Positions 53,418 to 61,580 of a stretch of 64,000 nt of DNA are shown one piece after another. Each line of letters begins with the position of its first letter. The stretch's first letter is position 1. The position numbers were made by a program, and so were the translations under genes. This stretch comes from Blastomonas sp. AAP53. GTDB lineage: Bacteria; Pseudomonadota; Alphaproteobacteria; Sphingomonadales; Sphingomonadaceae. Where the stretch lies: assembly GCF_000331245.1 (NCBI RefSeq), contig NZ_ANFZ01000009.1, forward strand, positions 372,001 to 436,000, read 5' to 3'. The notes beneath the pieces are model-generated. The model did no database searches. It saw nothing but the letters and a program-made list of their open reading frames with translations, and had not been told where the DNA came from.

Positions 53418-53656
53418 GTTATCCCCCCGAATTACGCTGGCGTGATGCAAGAAATGCATGCCCTTGGGAAGGAACAAAATTTCTGCCGTGCATCAATGAC
53501 CATCGCGGGGTGTGCCTGTCAGGCACTGCCCCTTCAGGGTGAACCGATCAGGGCGTCGATATCCCATGTTATGGGAGCCATAAGTCATGGGGTATCGTGC
53601 CGCCCAGCCTGCCTCTAGCTCTGCTGCCACAGCATTGATTGCCCAGAGGACAAGCC

Positions 53657-53965
53657 ATGAGAAAAGCCTTCATCGCAGCAGCCCTTTCACTCGCCAACCT
53701 GGCTCTGCTCGGCGGTATCATCGTCGCCAGTGCGAACCTGCCGGCCCATGCGCAGGGACAGAATCGCGAAGGTGTCAAGAAAACGAGCAAGGCTGTTGCC
53801 TGCCCCAGCGGCTGGAGCAGCACCAAGAACAGTGAAACCGACGTCTCGATGTGCTTCCCGCTGGGGTCATCCTCGCCAAAGCTGTACGCCAAGAGCGAAA
53901 AGGAAACCTGTGCCGAGGGCTATCATGAAGTGTCGCGTCTGTGGTGCTCTACCAAGAAGCCCTGA
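53657..53965 (+). CDS. Exported four-cysteine protein (single CPxGW module)
   Basis: 102 residues. Signal peptide (ALSLANLALLGGIIVASANLPAHAQ), then one module with four Cys: CPSGW, 12 residues, CFP, 15 residues, CAEGY, then WC near the end. The same module occurs twice in the next gene. Probably periplasmic or secreted with two disulfides. Start MRKAF at 53657 follows AGAGGAC. No known family recognised. Confidence 0.65.
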   Translation: MRKAFIAAALSLANLALLGGIIVASANLPAHAQGQNREGVKKTSKAVACPSGWSSTKNSETDVSMCFPLGSSSPKLYAKSEKETCAEGYHEVSRLWCSTKKP

Positions 53966-54296
53966 GGCTCCGTTCCGGATGAGCTGAAGACACACAAGGA
54001 TGTTGACCGCACCGGTTGAATGCGACCCGGACCAGTGCGGCCGACCGGCAGCGCGGCCACCCCGCCGCGCTGCCAAAATCACACCTCGCTGGCCACTGCG
54101 TTACGACGCGGGCTGTGGTCGCGGCGGTCGATCCAGGTCCGCGGGGTCGTTGCGACCCGGCCCCGTGGGACACTTGCGGGGGCGCTGCCGCGACGCGGCG
54201 CTCCTGCGTTTTTATCCAGTTACCAAGCAGGCAACCAGCGCGATTGCATCAGCATGGGAGCCATCTGTTACCACGTTCACATCAGGGGAATATTCG
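53966..54296. other. 331-base non-coding stretch with a perfect hairpin
   Basis: No convincing gene. It contains a perfect 11-bp stem GGCAGCGCGGC (54047-54057) / GCCGCGCTGCC (54064-54074) with a 6-base loop, a further GC-rich GGCGCTGCC-type element near 54181, and an AGGGGA ribosome binding site just before the next start. The hairpin has no T run, so it is not a clear terminator. The short open frames here lack a start signal and show no family resemblance. Confidence 0.5.
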
Positions 54297-55136
54297 ATGC
54301 GTTCACTTTCATCCAAGACCATGCTGGCTGCTGCCGGGCTTATCCTGTGCGCCGCCGGTTCGCTGGCAACTGCCCCATCGGCTGGGGCGCAGGGACGCAC
54401 AACGGGGCGTCTGGAATTGCCAAGGGAAAGGGGCCTATGCCCTTATGGATGGAATCGTGAGACTGACACTTTTTGTGTGCCATCTATAGTCGTCAAACCA
54501 ATGCCAGCGGTTTATGTCCGAGAGAACAAGAGTACTGCGTGCAATCAGGGCTATTTTGTCGATACAATCAATGATCTGGTGTGCACCTCATATGACAGGA
54601 TGACCGTGCGCTTTGCCGACGTATCCGGCGGCATCGCGAGGGCCGGCATCCTCAACCGCTGCCCAACCGGCTGGCGCGCATCGACCAATAACAAGCAGTG
54701 CTTCACGGAAATCAAAAACGCGCCCATTGCGCGCTTGAAGAACGGCAAGCCGTGTGCGCCGGGTGAGCTGGACGATTGGGGCATCTGGTGCACATCGAAT
54801 TACGAGCACCTATCCTATGCTGAAGTTGATCTCGCTGCGACCAGGGACTTCAACGACATCTACGCGAACGCCATGAACGATGGGCTGGATTATAACTCGA
54901 TCCCATCAGGCCTGTCTCCCGATGCCAAGGCCTTCTTCAAGGGCGCAGACAAGTCTTCGGGCGCATCCTCCGCTGCGCCTGCTTCGGCAAGCGAACCTGC
55001 CACCACAGCAGCCGATTGCATCTCCGGATCGGACGTTGGTGCAGCTGTCGGCGGCGTGCTCGGCGGCCGCACCGGGGCGGCCCTGGGCGGCGCGCTCGGC
55101 GGGCTTGGCAAGAAGAAGAAAAAAGGCGGTTGCTGA
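54297..55136 (+). CDS. Exported protein with two four-cysteine CPxGW modules and glycine zipper
   Basis: 279 residues. Signal peptide to about residue 32 (SLATAPSAGAQG). Module 1: CPYGW...FCVP...ACNQGY...LVCTS (about 48-97). Module 2: CPTGW...QCFTE...PCAPGE...IWCTS (about 121-165). Then a linker of about 80 residues, a Ser/Ala stretch, a glycine-zipper segment (GAAVGGVLGGRTGAALGGAL) that may insert in or associate with a membrane, and a KKKKKGGC tail. ATG 54297 is preceded by AGGGGA. Bases 54481-54600 are about 45% G+C by hand count, well below the neighbours. Confidence 0.65.
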   Translation: MRSLSSKTMLAAAGLILCAAGSLATAPSAGAQGRTTGRLELPRERGLCPYGWNRETDTFCVPSIVVKPMPAVYVRENKSTACNQGYFVDTINDLVCTSYDRMTVRFADVSGGIARAGILNRCPTGWRASTNNKQCFTEIKNAPIARLKNGKPCAPGELDDWGIWCTSNYEHLSYAEVDLAATRDFNDIYANAMNDGLDYNSIPSGLSPDAKAFFKGADKSSGASSAAPASASEPATTAADCISGSDVGAAVGGVLGGRTGAALGGALGGLGKKKKKGGC

Positions 55137-55145
55137 ACCAACGGC

Positions 55146-55199
55146 GGCGCTGCCGGCGTCCGCATCCCCCCAGGGAAATGGGACGATCAAGGCAGCGCC
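55146..55199. repeat. GGCGCTGCC inverted repeat between exported-protein genes
   Basis: GGCGCTGCC (55146-55154) and its exact complement GGCAGCGCC (55191-55199) are 36 bases apart, immediately after the four-cysteine gene. The same core recurs in the gap at 53966-54296. Confidence 0.4.
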
Positions 55200-55240
55200 T
55201 CTGTTACAGCATCAAGCCAAGGTAACCGAAGGAATTCAGA

Positions 55241-56002
55241 GTGAAGCGCCGATTTTCGATGGCTGCAGTGGCAATGCTGACGGCGTTGGTCGCCGTCCCC
55301 GCTGCGGCACAAAATCCGCAATCCGCCAAGGTGGTCCAATCATTCCCGGCGAAGGACGACGTGCTGAAAGAACAGCCGCTCACCGCAGTGCGGTTGGAGT
55401 TCGATAAGCCGGTCGAACTGGTCCTCTTAAGCATCTATGACCCGTCGGGCGAGGAGATCAGCGTCTATCCCCCGGACAACGATTTCTCCCAAAGCACGGC
55501 GCCTGCCAAGGTTTTCGAGCTGCCGCTACCCGCTGCGCTGACCGAAGTGGGCAGATACAAATTGTCATATCTTGTGTCCGGAAAATCGGTCAAATCGCTG
55601 AACGGCTACATCTATTTCGAATTGCAGGGAAAATATCCCCCGCCCAAGTTTTATGTGCAGATGCCTCAAAATGGTAGCTATCTGTCGGAACCGCTCACCG
55701 AGATTGTGATGAACCTGGACCAGGTCATTACGCTGCAAAGCCTTGATCTGGTGCGGATGGTGGAGGTCGATGACGGTGTCTCCATTGAAACCGTCATGGA
55801 AACCATCGCAACGATTGTTGGTGCCGATACGCCGGTCACAGGCGAGCTGACCGGGCAGAAGTTCAAATTTCCCGTCGACCCCAGCCTGACGCCTCCGGGC
55901 AAGTATGGCATCAAATACAGCTTTACCGTGTCGCATCCCGACGGCAGCGTATCGGAGACGACAAGCACCGCCAAATTCACGGTCAGTGGTCCCGGCGAAT
56001 GA
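55241..56002 (+). CDS. Exported protein with two CopC-like Ig-fold domains
   Basis: 253 residues. Signal peptide ending VPAAAQ. The first domain (SFPAKDDVLKEQPLTAVRLEFDKPVELVLLSIYDPSG... GRYKLSYLVSG) matches the CopC/YobA pattern, and the second (MPQNGSYLSEPLTEIVMNLDQVITLQSLDLV... PGKYGIKYSFTVSHPDGS) repeats it. The N-terminal copper-ligand His of true CopC is not present, so copper binding is doubtful. Followed by a single-domain paralogue. Confidence 0.75.
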   Translation: MKRRFSMAAVAMLTALVAVPAAAQNPQSAKVVQSFPAKDDVLKEQPLTAVRLEFDKPVELVLLSIYDPSGEEISVYPPDNDFSQSTAPAKVFELPLPAALTEVGRYKLSYLVSGKSVKSLNGYIYFELQGKYPPPKFYVQMPQNGSYLSEPLTEIVMNLDQVITLQSLDLVRMVEVDDGVSIETVMETIATIVGADTPVTGELTGQKFKFPVDPSLTPPGKYGIKYSFTVSHPDGSVSETTSTAKFTVSGPGE

Positions 56003-56146
56003 CATGTAAATGGCAACGTGTCGGCAGTAATCGCCTGCCCGTCGCCCCCCTGTCGTTCCCATGAAACTGATCGATCAGCTTATGCCAGCGGCGGCCAGGC
56101 CGACGCTAGCGCTGTTCAGACACCAACCCGACTGGAGACAGAACTC

Positions 56147-56587
56147 ATGAGACTTGCCAAATCCTTGCTGGCGATCGCGCCCCTGTTTTGCGCAGCACCC
56201 GCCTTTAGCCTGCCTGCGAAGACAGATCTGACCTATTCCTCCCCGAAAGCCGACAGTATCGAGCGGGAGGAAGTGCAATTTGTGCAAATCGGATTTGAAG
56301 GCACCGTGGATCTGGTGTCTGTGACAATCGTCAATCCCGATACGACCCAGACTGAAGTCTACAATGCAGAGACGGCCTTCTTTCCGAAGAAAGGCGAGAT
56401 GTTTGCGTTCACCTTACCCAAATCTTTGACCGTGCCCGGGCAATACCAGATCAGCTACGCGGTCGCGGTTGCAGGCACAGGTAGCACCGCCGATCCGAAG
56501 TCTGGCTCGTTCAGCTTCACCCTCGACCTGCCCGTACCGCAATCTGCAGTCGGATCGGACGAGGCCAAGCCCGCCGACCCCGGCTGA
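56147..56587 (+). CDS. Exported single-domain CopC-like protein
   Basis: 146 residues. Signal peptide (LLAIAPLFCAAPAFS), then one CopC-like beta domain: SSPKADSIEREEVQFVQIGFEGTVDLVSVTIV... PGQYQISYAVAVAG... SGSFSFTLDLP. No His or Met cluster for copper. Paralogue of the preceding gene. ATG 56147 preceded by TGGAGACAG. Confidence 0.7.
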   Translation: MRLAKSLLAIAPLFCAAPAFSLPAKTDLTYSSPKADSIEREEVQFVQIGFEGTVDLVSVTIVNPDTTQTEVYNAETAFFPKKGEMFAFTLPKSLTVPGQYQISYAVAVAGTGSTADPKSGSFSFTLDLPVPQSAVGSDEAKPADPG

Positions 56588-56611
56588 CATGGCGCTTAGC
56601 CGGCGCAGGCG

Positions 56612-56628
56612 CCTGTAGTGGATACAGG
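56612..56628 (+). terminator. Small hairpin after CopC-like gene
   Basis: CCTGTA / TACAGG with loop GTGGA, 25 bases after the stop. Short stem and no T run, so only tentative. Confidence 0.25.
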
Positions 56629-56703
56629 GCGTCAGTGTGATGCGAGTGATGGAATGGCGAGAACAAGCGGGTCGTCCGTTTTCAAGTAGTTGGAGGAATT
56701 TGC

Positions 56704-57102
56704 ATGCTCAAGACATCGTCGCTGGTATTGATGGCAAGCCTTGTTGCCGCCCCCGTGTCGGCGCAACCGCGATATTCGGGTGGCAACGAGCCTGTTACCC
56801 TGAGCGCGACGGGCACTGACCCTTGCAGCTATGGTGTCATCGCGGATCAGCCACCAGAAAGCGCTGTGGGCGTATACCCGGGTTACAGCACAGATCTGGA
56901 GATTGTTGATTATCTGGCAGCCGGAAACCCCGTCTGGGTGTGCGAACACAGCATTGACGGATCGATGGTCGGCATTGTTTACAGCATGTTCCCCGACATT
57001 GATTGCGGGGTCACCACGCCGGTAGAGACAGAGACCGATTACCTCGGAGAGTGCGATTCTGGCTGGGTCGAAGCTGTTGAAGTCAAGCTGCTGGCTGGCT
57101 GA
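56704..57102 (+). CDS. Exported SH3-like domain protein
   Basis: 132 residues. Signal peptide (LVLMASLVAAPVSAQ), then a segment resembling bacterial SH3-type repeats: YPGYSTDLEIVDYLAAGNPVWVCEH, DGSMVGIVYS, IDCGV, and GECDSGWVEAVEVKLLAG. Four to five Cys likely form disulfides. ATG 56704 is preceded by TTGGAGGAATTTGC, a good ribosome binding site. Confidence 0.65.
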   Translation: MLKTSSLVLMASLVAAPVSAQPRYSGGNEPVTLSATGTDPCSYGVIADQPPESAVGVYPGYSTDLEIVDYLAAGNPVWVCEHSIDGSMVGIVYSMFPDIDCGVTTPVETETDYLGECDSGWVEAVEVKLLAG

Positions 57103-57196
57103 TACCCGGCATGCTGCCCAGCGAAAACCCAGCCCGAGCAGTCCGTTAGAAATGCAATGCCAATCGCCACCGCAGATCCGCTCGAGGTTCTGCAGG

Positions 57197-57286
57197 TGGC
57201 GGAAGAGGTGGGATTCGAACCCACGGAGAGCTTGCACCCTCGCCGGTTTTCAAGACCGGTTCCTTAAACCACTCGGACACTCTTCC
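57197..57286 (-). tRNA. tRNA-Ser(TGA)
   Basis: 90 bases on the minus strand with encoded CCA. Acceptor GGAAGAG pairs with CTCTTCC, long variable arm typical of tRNA-Ser, anticodon stem CCGGT/ACCGG with TGA in the loop TCTTGAAAA, T-arm GTGGG-TTCGAAT-CCCAC. Its 3' end faces the exported-protein gene cluster. Confidence 0.96.
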
Positions 57287-57493
57287 ACTGACCAGCGCGG
57301 GGCAGGGCGTGCAGCCTCGCGCTGTGCGGCGCGTTTGTTAGCGGAGGCGGTAAAATCTGCAAAGCGAAACTTGTAAGGCACCGCGCAACGTGGTTCAGCG
57401 CCGGTCAAGCGTGGCCATGGCGGGATGGGTGACCGATGTTCGCTCTTTCCCCTTCGTCGCATTGTGTGGCACAACCGGTGCCGGGAGTATCGC

Positions 57494-58588
57494 ATGGATT
57501 TCAATATCGTACACAGGCTTGGCAACCGCCTGGCCGTCGCCATTGGCACTACGGCGCTGCTGGCTTGCGGGTCGCCCAGCACGGCGCAGCGGGAGATCGT
57601 GCAGCCGCTGCCGGGTGTGGATACCCAGGTTTCGCAAGGGTTCCGGGCCTATCTGGAAGGGAGCGTCGCTGCACGCGCGCGGCGCGAGGGCGTATCGCAG
57701 CGGACCATCGATGCGGTTCTGCCCGGCCTCAGTTTCGACGACAGCGTAGCTGCGCTCGATCGCCGCTTTGCGCCGACGCCTGCAGGACAGGCGTTCCCCT
57801 CTTTCGGGCCCGAAATGGCCAAGCGGATCAACGCTGCCAAGATCCGGCAGGGACGCCAGGTCTATGCCGATGAGGCCGCCCGGCTGGTCGGGATCGAGCA
57901 GCAGACCGGCGTGCCGGCGTCGATCATGGTGTCGATCTTCGGGCATGAGACCAGCTATGGCACGATCATGGGAAAGACCGATCTACCGCGTGCGCTGGCC
58001 ACCCTGGCGTACGAAGGCCGTCGGCGCGAGCTCTTCGAGGGCGAGCTGATCGCGGTGCTCAAGATGGTCGACATGGGTGTGCCGCGCTCGGTTCTACGGG
58101 GCAGCTATGCCGGGGCGTTCGGCTATCCCCAGTTCCTGCCCTCGGTGTATCTCAAGCTCGCCAAGGACGGCGATGGCGATGGCAAGGCAGAGATCTGGTC
58201 GAGCCGGGCGGATGCCTTTGCATCGATCGCGAATTACATGGTGGCGGCCGGCTGGCGGCGGGGCGAGCCCTGGGGCTTTGCGGTATCTGTACCCTCGAGC
58301 CTCAACGTCGATGCCATCGCCAACCGCGAGCCAGTGCGCAAATGCGCGCGTGCGGTCGAACGGCATAGCGAGTGGAAGACGATGCGCGAATGGAAGGCGC
58401 TGGGCGTGTATCCGGCGGGCGGCGTCTGGCCCGATGACGACAAGGTGCAGGCATCCTTGCTGATCACGCTGGGGCTGGATGCGCAGGGCTATCTTCTGAC
58501 GCGCAACTACCGGGCGATCCTCGACTATAACTGCTCCAATTATTATGCGATGTCGGTCGGCCTGCTGGCAGATGGCGTACGCAACTAG
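57494..58588 (+). CDS. mltB: Lytic murein transglycosylase, MltB family
   Basis: Cleaves peptidoglycan to 1,6-anhydromuropeptides. 364 residues, lipoprotein-type signal with LLACG. SLT_2 domain: LVGIEQQTGVPASIMVSIFGHETSYG with catalytic Glu, then RELFEGELIAVLKMVDMGVPRSVLRGSYAGAFGYPQFLPS and a Ca-loop-like DGDGDGK. C-terminal ITLGLDAQGYLLTRNYRAILDYN. ATG 57494 supported by GGGAG 7 bases upstream; an ATG at 57425 would lengthen the N-terminus without a proper signal sequence. Followed by rlpA. Confidence 0.92.
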   Translation: MDFNIVHRLGNRLAVAIGTTALLACGSPSTAQREIVQPLPGVDTQVSQGFRAYLEGSVAARARREGVSQRTIDAVLPGLSFDDSVAALDRRFAPTPAGQAFPSFGPEMAKRINAAKIRQGRQVYADEAARLVGIEQQTGVPASIMVSIFGHETSYGTIMGKTDLPRALATLAYEGRRRELFEGELIAVLKMVDMGVPRSVLRGSYAGAFGYPQFLPSVYLKLAKDGDGDGKAEIWSSRADAFASIANYMVAAGWRRGEPWGFAVSVPSSLNVDAIANREPVRKCARAVERHSEWKTMREWKALGVYPAGGVWPDDDKVQASLLITLGLDAQGYLLTRNYRAILDYNCSNYYAMSVGLLADGVRN

Positions 58589-58612
58589 GCCTGTGGCCAA
58601 GGGGGACGGGTT

Positions 58613-59740
58613 ATGAAGACATGGATGATCGCAAGCGCGGGTGCAACGGCGCTCCTGCTGTCGGGCTGTGGCGGCGGCAGCAATGTCAGCCGCAGCCTGG
58701 ATACGGCGCCTCCCCAAGTGGCTGGCAGCGTCGCAGACTATCCCGTCAAGCTGGGCGAGCCCTATGAACTGGGCGGTATTACCTACATTCCGGTCGATGT
58801 GTTCAATTACGACGAGGCCGGTTATGCCAGCTGGTACGGCAAGGAACTGAACGGCCGCAACACCGCCAATGGCGAGCTGTTCAACCCCGATGGGATCACC
58901 GGTGCGCATCGCACCTTGCCGCTGCCGAGCTATGTCGAGGTGACCGCACTCGATACCGGCAAGACCATTCTGGTGCGTCTGAACGATCGTGGTCCTGCAG
59001 CCTCCAACCGGTTGATCGACCTGTCTTATGGCGCGGCACGGCAGTTAGGCGTTCTGGAGAAGGGGGCGTTCCCGGTGCGGGTCCGCCGCGTCAACCCGCC
59101 AGAAGCAGAGCGTGCGATGCTGCGCACCGGTCAGCCGGTGGCGATGCGGATGGATACGCCTGAATCGCTGCTCGTGCCGTTGCGGCTTAGGCTCGAAGGC
59201 AAGGATCGCCCGTCGAACACCGCGGCCGCACCGGTCGCGGCTCCTGTTGCTGCAGCAACGCCGCCCGCCGCCACACCCGGCAAACCCGGCAAGCTGCCGA
59301 GGCCAGCAAAGACTAAGCCCGTCAGCCAGGTCGACAGCCAGGCAGCAACGGCTCAGCCTGTGCCCGCGACACGACCTGCCCCGCAGCCGCCGCGCGCGCA
59401 GAGCGGGGACCGGTTTATCGTCGAGGGCGGGCCGCAGCGCCCAGTGGCATCGGAAAGCAACGCCAGCGGCAACCGGCCGTCGGCCGCCTCGACACCATCG
59501 GCACAGCCTGCTGCTGCCAGCGCCTCGTATTTCGTTCAGGTCGCCGCCTTTTCATCCAAAGCACGCGCCGATGAACTGGCCAAGCGCATAGGGGCAAAGG
59601 CGCAGCCCAGCGGCGATGGCAAGATATTCCGCGTGCGTTATGGCCCTTATCCCAGTGCCGATGCTGCTCAGCAGGGGGTTACTCTGGCCAAGAGGAACGG
59701 CTATCAGGGGGCTCGAATCCAGCAAGACTCCGGTCGCTGA
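58613..59740 (+). CDS. rlpA: RlpA-like septal ring lytic transglycosylase
   Basis: 375 residues. Lipobox LLSGC near residue 20; double-psi beta-barrel RlpA domain (GYASWYGKELNGRNTANGE... VLVRLNDRGP, about 70-165); long Ala/Pro linker; C-terminal SPOR domain binding denuded glycan (YFVQVAAFSSKARADELAKRI... KIFRVRYGPYPSADAAQQG). Acts at cell division. Between MltB and DacC, forming an envelope cluster. Confidence 0.93.
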   Translation: MKTWMIASAGATALLLSGCGGGSNVSRSLDTAPPQVAGSVADYPVKLGEPYELGGITYIPVDVFNYDEAGYASWYGKELNGRNTANGELFNPDGITGAHRTLPLPSYVEVTALDTGKTILVRLNDRGPAASNRLIDLSYGAARQLGVLEKGAFPVRVRRVNPPEAERAMLRTGQPVAMRMDTPESLLVPLRLRLEGKDRPSNTAAAPVAAPVAAATPPAATPGKPGKLPRPAKTKPVSQVDSQAATAQPVPATRPAPQPPRAQSGDRFIVEGGPQRPVASESNASGNRPSAASTPSAQPAAASASYFVQVAAFSSKARADELAKRIGAKAQPSGDGKIFRVRYGPYPSADAAQQGVTLAKRNGYQGARIQQDSGR

Positions 59741-59797
59741 AGAGAACGGGCTGGAGCCAAGGCCCGCGCCCCTGAACAAGCAAACCATGGAATACTG

Positions 59798-60943
59798 ATG
59801 AAAACCCCGATTCTCGGCCTCGCTCTGCTTTCGCTGCTCGCAACCCCGGTCGTCGCCGCTGCACCCGCTTATGTGTCTGAAGCGCCCATCGCCTATATGA
59901 CCGACCTGTCCTCTGGCGCCGTGCTGTTCTCGCGCGACGCGGACAAGCCCATTCCACCGGCGTCGATGGCCAAGATGATGACCGTCTATGTCGCCTTCGA
60001 TCTGCTCAGGAAGGGCGAGATCAAGCTAGACCAGACGATGACCGTGTCGCCCGAGACATGGCGCAAGTGGAACAACCAGGGATCGAGCATGTTCCTGGCG
60101 GTCGGCAGCAAGGTGACCGTTGCCGATTTGCTCGACGGCATCGTCACCCTGTCGGGCAATGACGCATGCGTGGTCCTGGCCGAAGGTATTGCCGGGTCCG
60201 AAGAAGCCTTCGTCGACATGATGAACAAGAAGGCCAAGGAAATCGGTCTCGACAACAGCCGGTTCGGCAACAGCAACGGCTGGCCCGACGAAGGGGTGAC
60301 GATGGTCACCGCGCGCGACCTGGGCACATTGGCAACCGCGACGATCCGCAACCACCCCAAGCTGTACAAGCGGTTCTATTCCAAGGGCAGCTTCACCTGG
60401 AACGGCATCACCCAGCCCAATCGCGATCCGCTGCTGGGCCGGGTGGATGGTGCGGATGGCCTGAAGACCGGGCACACCGACGAGGCAGGCTATGGCTTTA
60501 CCGGTTCGGCCGAACAGAACGGCCGCCGTCTGGTGATGGTCGTTGCGGGGCTCGACAGCTTCAACGGACGTGTCGATGAATCGGTCAAGTTCATGAACTG
60601 GGGCTTCCGCTCGTGGAAGTCTGTTCCTTTGTTCACCAAGGGCAAGACCGTCGATACCGCGCCCGTGCAACAGGGGAGCGCCCGCGCGCTGCCACTGGTG
60701 GCACCGCGTGATCTGTCGCTGACTCTGCCGCGCACCGCCGATACCGACAAGGTCTCGCTCAAGGTCATTTATCAGGGTCCGCTCAAGGCGCCGATCGCAA
60801 AGGGCCAGCAGGTCGCCAGCCTCGTCGTGTCAGCGCCGGGCATGGACCGCCAGGTGATGCCGCTGGTGGCTGGCGAAGCGGTCGAGGAGGCTGGATTCTT
60901 CGGGCGCATCTGGGCCGGAATCCTCTCCTTCTTCGGCGCCTGA
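59798..60943 (+). CDS. dacC: D-alanyl-D-alanine carboxypeptidase (PBP5/6 type)
   Basis: 381 residues. Signal peptide ending TPVVAAAP; serine-type motifs SMAK (SxxK), SGN in LSGNDACVVLAEG, and KTG in DGLKTGHTDEAGYG. The C-terminal PBP5_C beta domain (about 275-365) is followed by an amphipathic helix FFGRIWAGILSFFGA that anchors it to the membrane. The symbol could equally be dacA. Confidence 0.93.
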   Translation: MKTPILGLALLSLLATPVVAAAPAYVSEAPIAYMTDLSSGAVLFSRDADKPIPPASMAKMMTVYVAFDLLRKGEIKLDQTMTVSPETWRKWNNQGSSMFLAVGSKVTVADLLDGIVTLSGNDACVVLAEGIAGSEEAFVDMMNKKAKEIGLDNSRFGNSNGWPDEGVTMVTARDLGTLATATIRNHPKLYKRFYSKGSFTWNGITQPNRDPLLGRVDGADGLKTGHTDEAGYGFTGSAEQNGRRLVMVVAGLDSFNGRVDESVKFMNWGFRSWKSVPLFTKGKTVDTAPVQQGSARALPLVAPRDLSLTLPRTADTDKVSLKVIYQGPLKAPIAKGQQVASLVVSAPGMDRQVMPLVAGEAVEEAGFFGRIWAGILSFFGA

Positions 60944-60949
60944 CGCGCA

Positions 60950-61576
60950 ATGCGCGGTCGCTTCATCTCGATCGAAGGTGGCGAGGCGGTCGGCAAGTCG
61001 ACTCAGATCAGGTTGCTCGCACAGCGGCTGCGCGATCGGGGGCTCAGCGTCACCATCACCCGTGAGCCGGGCGGTACCGACAGCGCAGAGGCCATCCGCA
61101 GCCTGTTGCTCGAAGGTGGTGCAGACCGCTGGAATGCGCGTAGCGAAGCGCTGCTGTTCGCCGCCGCTCGCGCCGATCATGTGGCCCGGTTGATCCGTCC
61201 AGCGGTCGAGGCTGGGGGCTGGGTGATCTCCGACCGGTTTCTCGACAGCAGCCGCGCCTATCAGGGCGTCGCAGGCGGCCTTGGCGATGAGGCAATCCTG
61301 AGCCTGCACCGCTTCGGGTCCGAGGGCTTCCTTCCCGATTGTACCTTGCTGCTCGAGCTCCCGGCTGACGAGGCAGCGCGCCGTGCGGTGCTGCGCGATG
61401 GGGCAGACAGCGACCGGATCGGCGGGCGCGATGCAGATTATCACGCGAAGGTGGTTGCCGCGTTTCGCAGCTTTGCCGAGGCCGAACCCGAACGGTTCCG
61501 TCTGATCGACGCGAGCGGGACCAGCGACGCCGTGCACGCCCGCATCGTTGCGGCGCTGCAGCCGTTGATGGCATGA
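60950..61576 (+). CDS. tmk: Thymidylate kinase
   Basis: Phosphorylates dTMP to dTDP. 208 residues. P-loop FISIEGGEAVGKSTQ, TREPGGTDSAEAIR, DRFLDSSRAYQGVAGG, and the lid region RDGADSDRIGGRDADYH. Glu-Ala replaces the more common Gly/Asp-Gly/Ala within the P-loop. Starts 6 bases after dacC and is followed by holB after 4 bases, the usual tmk-holB pair. Confidence 0.95.
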   Translation: MRGRFISIEGGEAVGKSTQIRLLAQRLRDRGLSVTITREPGGTDSAEAIRSLLLEGGADRWNARSEALLFAAARADHVARLIRPAVEAGGWVISDRFLDSSRAYQGVAGGLGDEAILSLHRFGSEGFLPDCTLLLELPADEAARRAVLRDGADSDRIGGRDADYHAKVVAAFRSFAEAEPERFRLIDASGTSDAVHARIVAALQPLMA

Positions 61577-61580
61577 CGTC

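Noticed and set aside
53657-57286. Exported-protein cluster as an integron cassette array or a tRNA-Ser-integrated island
   Set aside because: No integrase is nearby, no repeated attC-like structure occurs between the genes, and no copy of the tRNA-Ser 3' end was found on the far side. Low G+C in one gene is the only sign of transfer.
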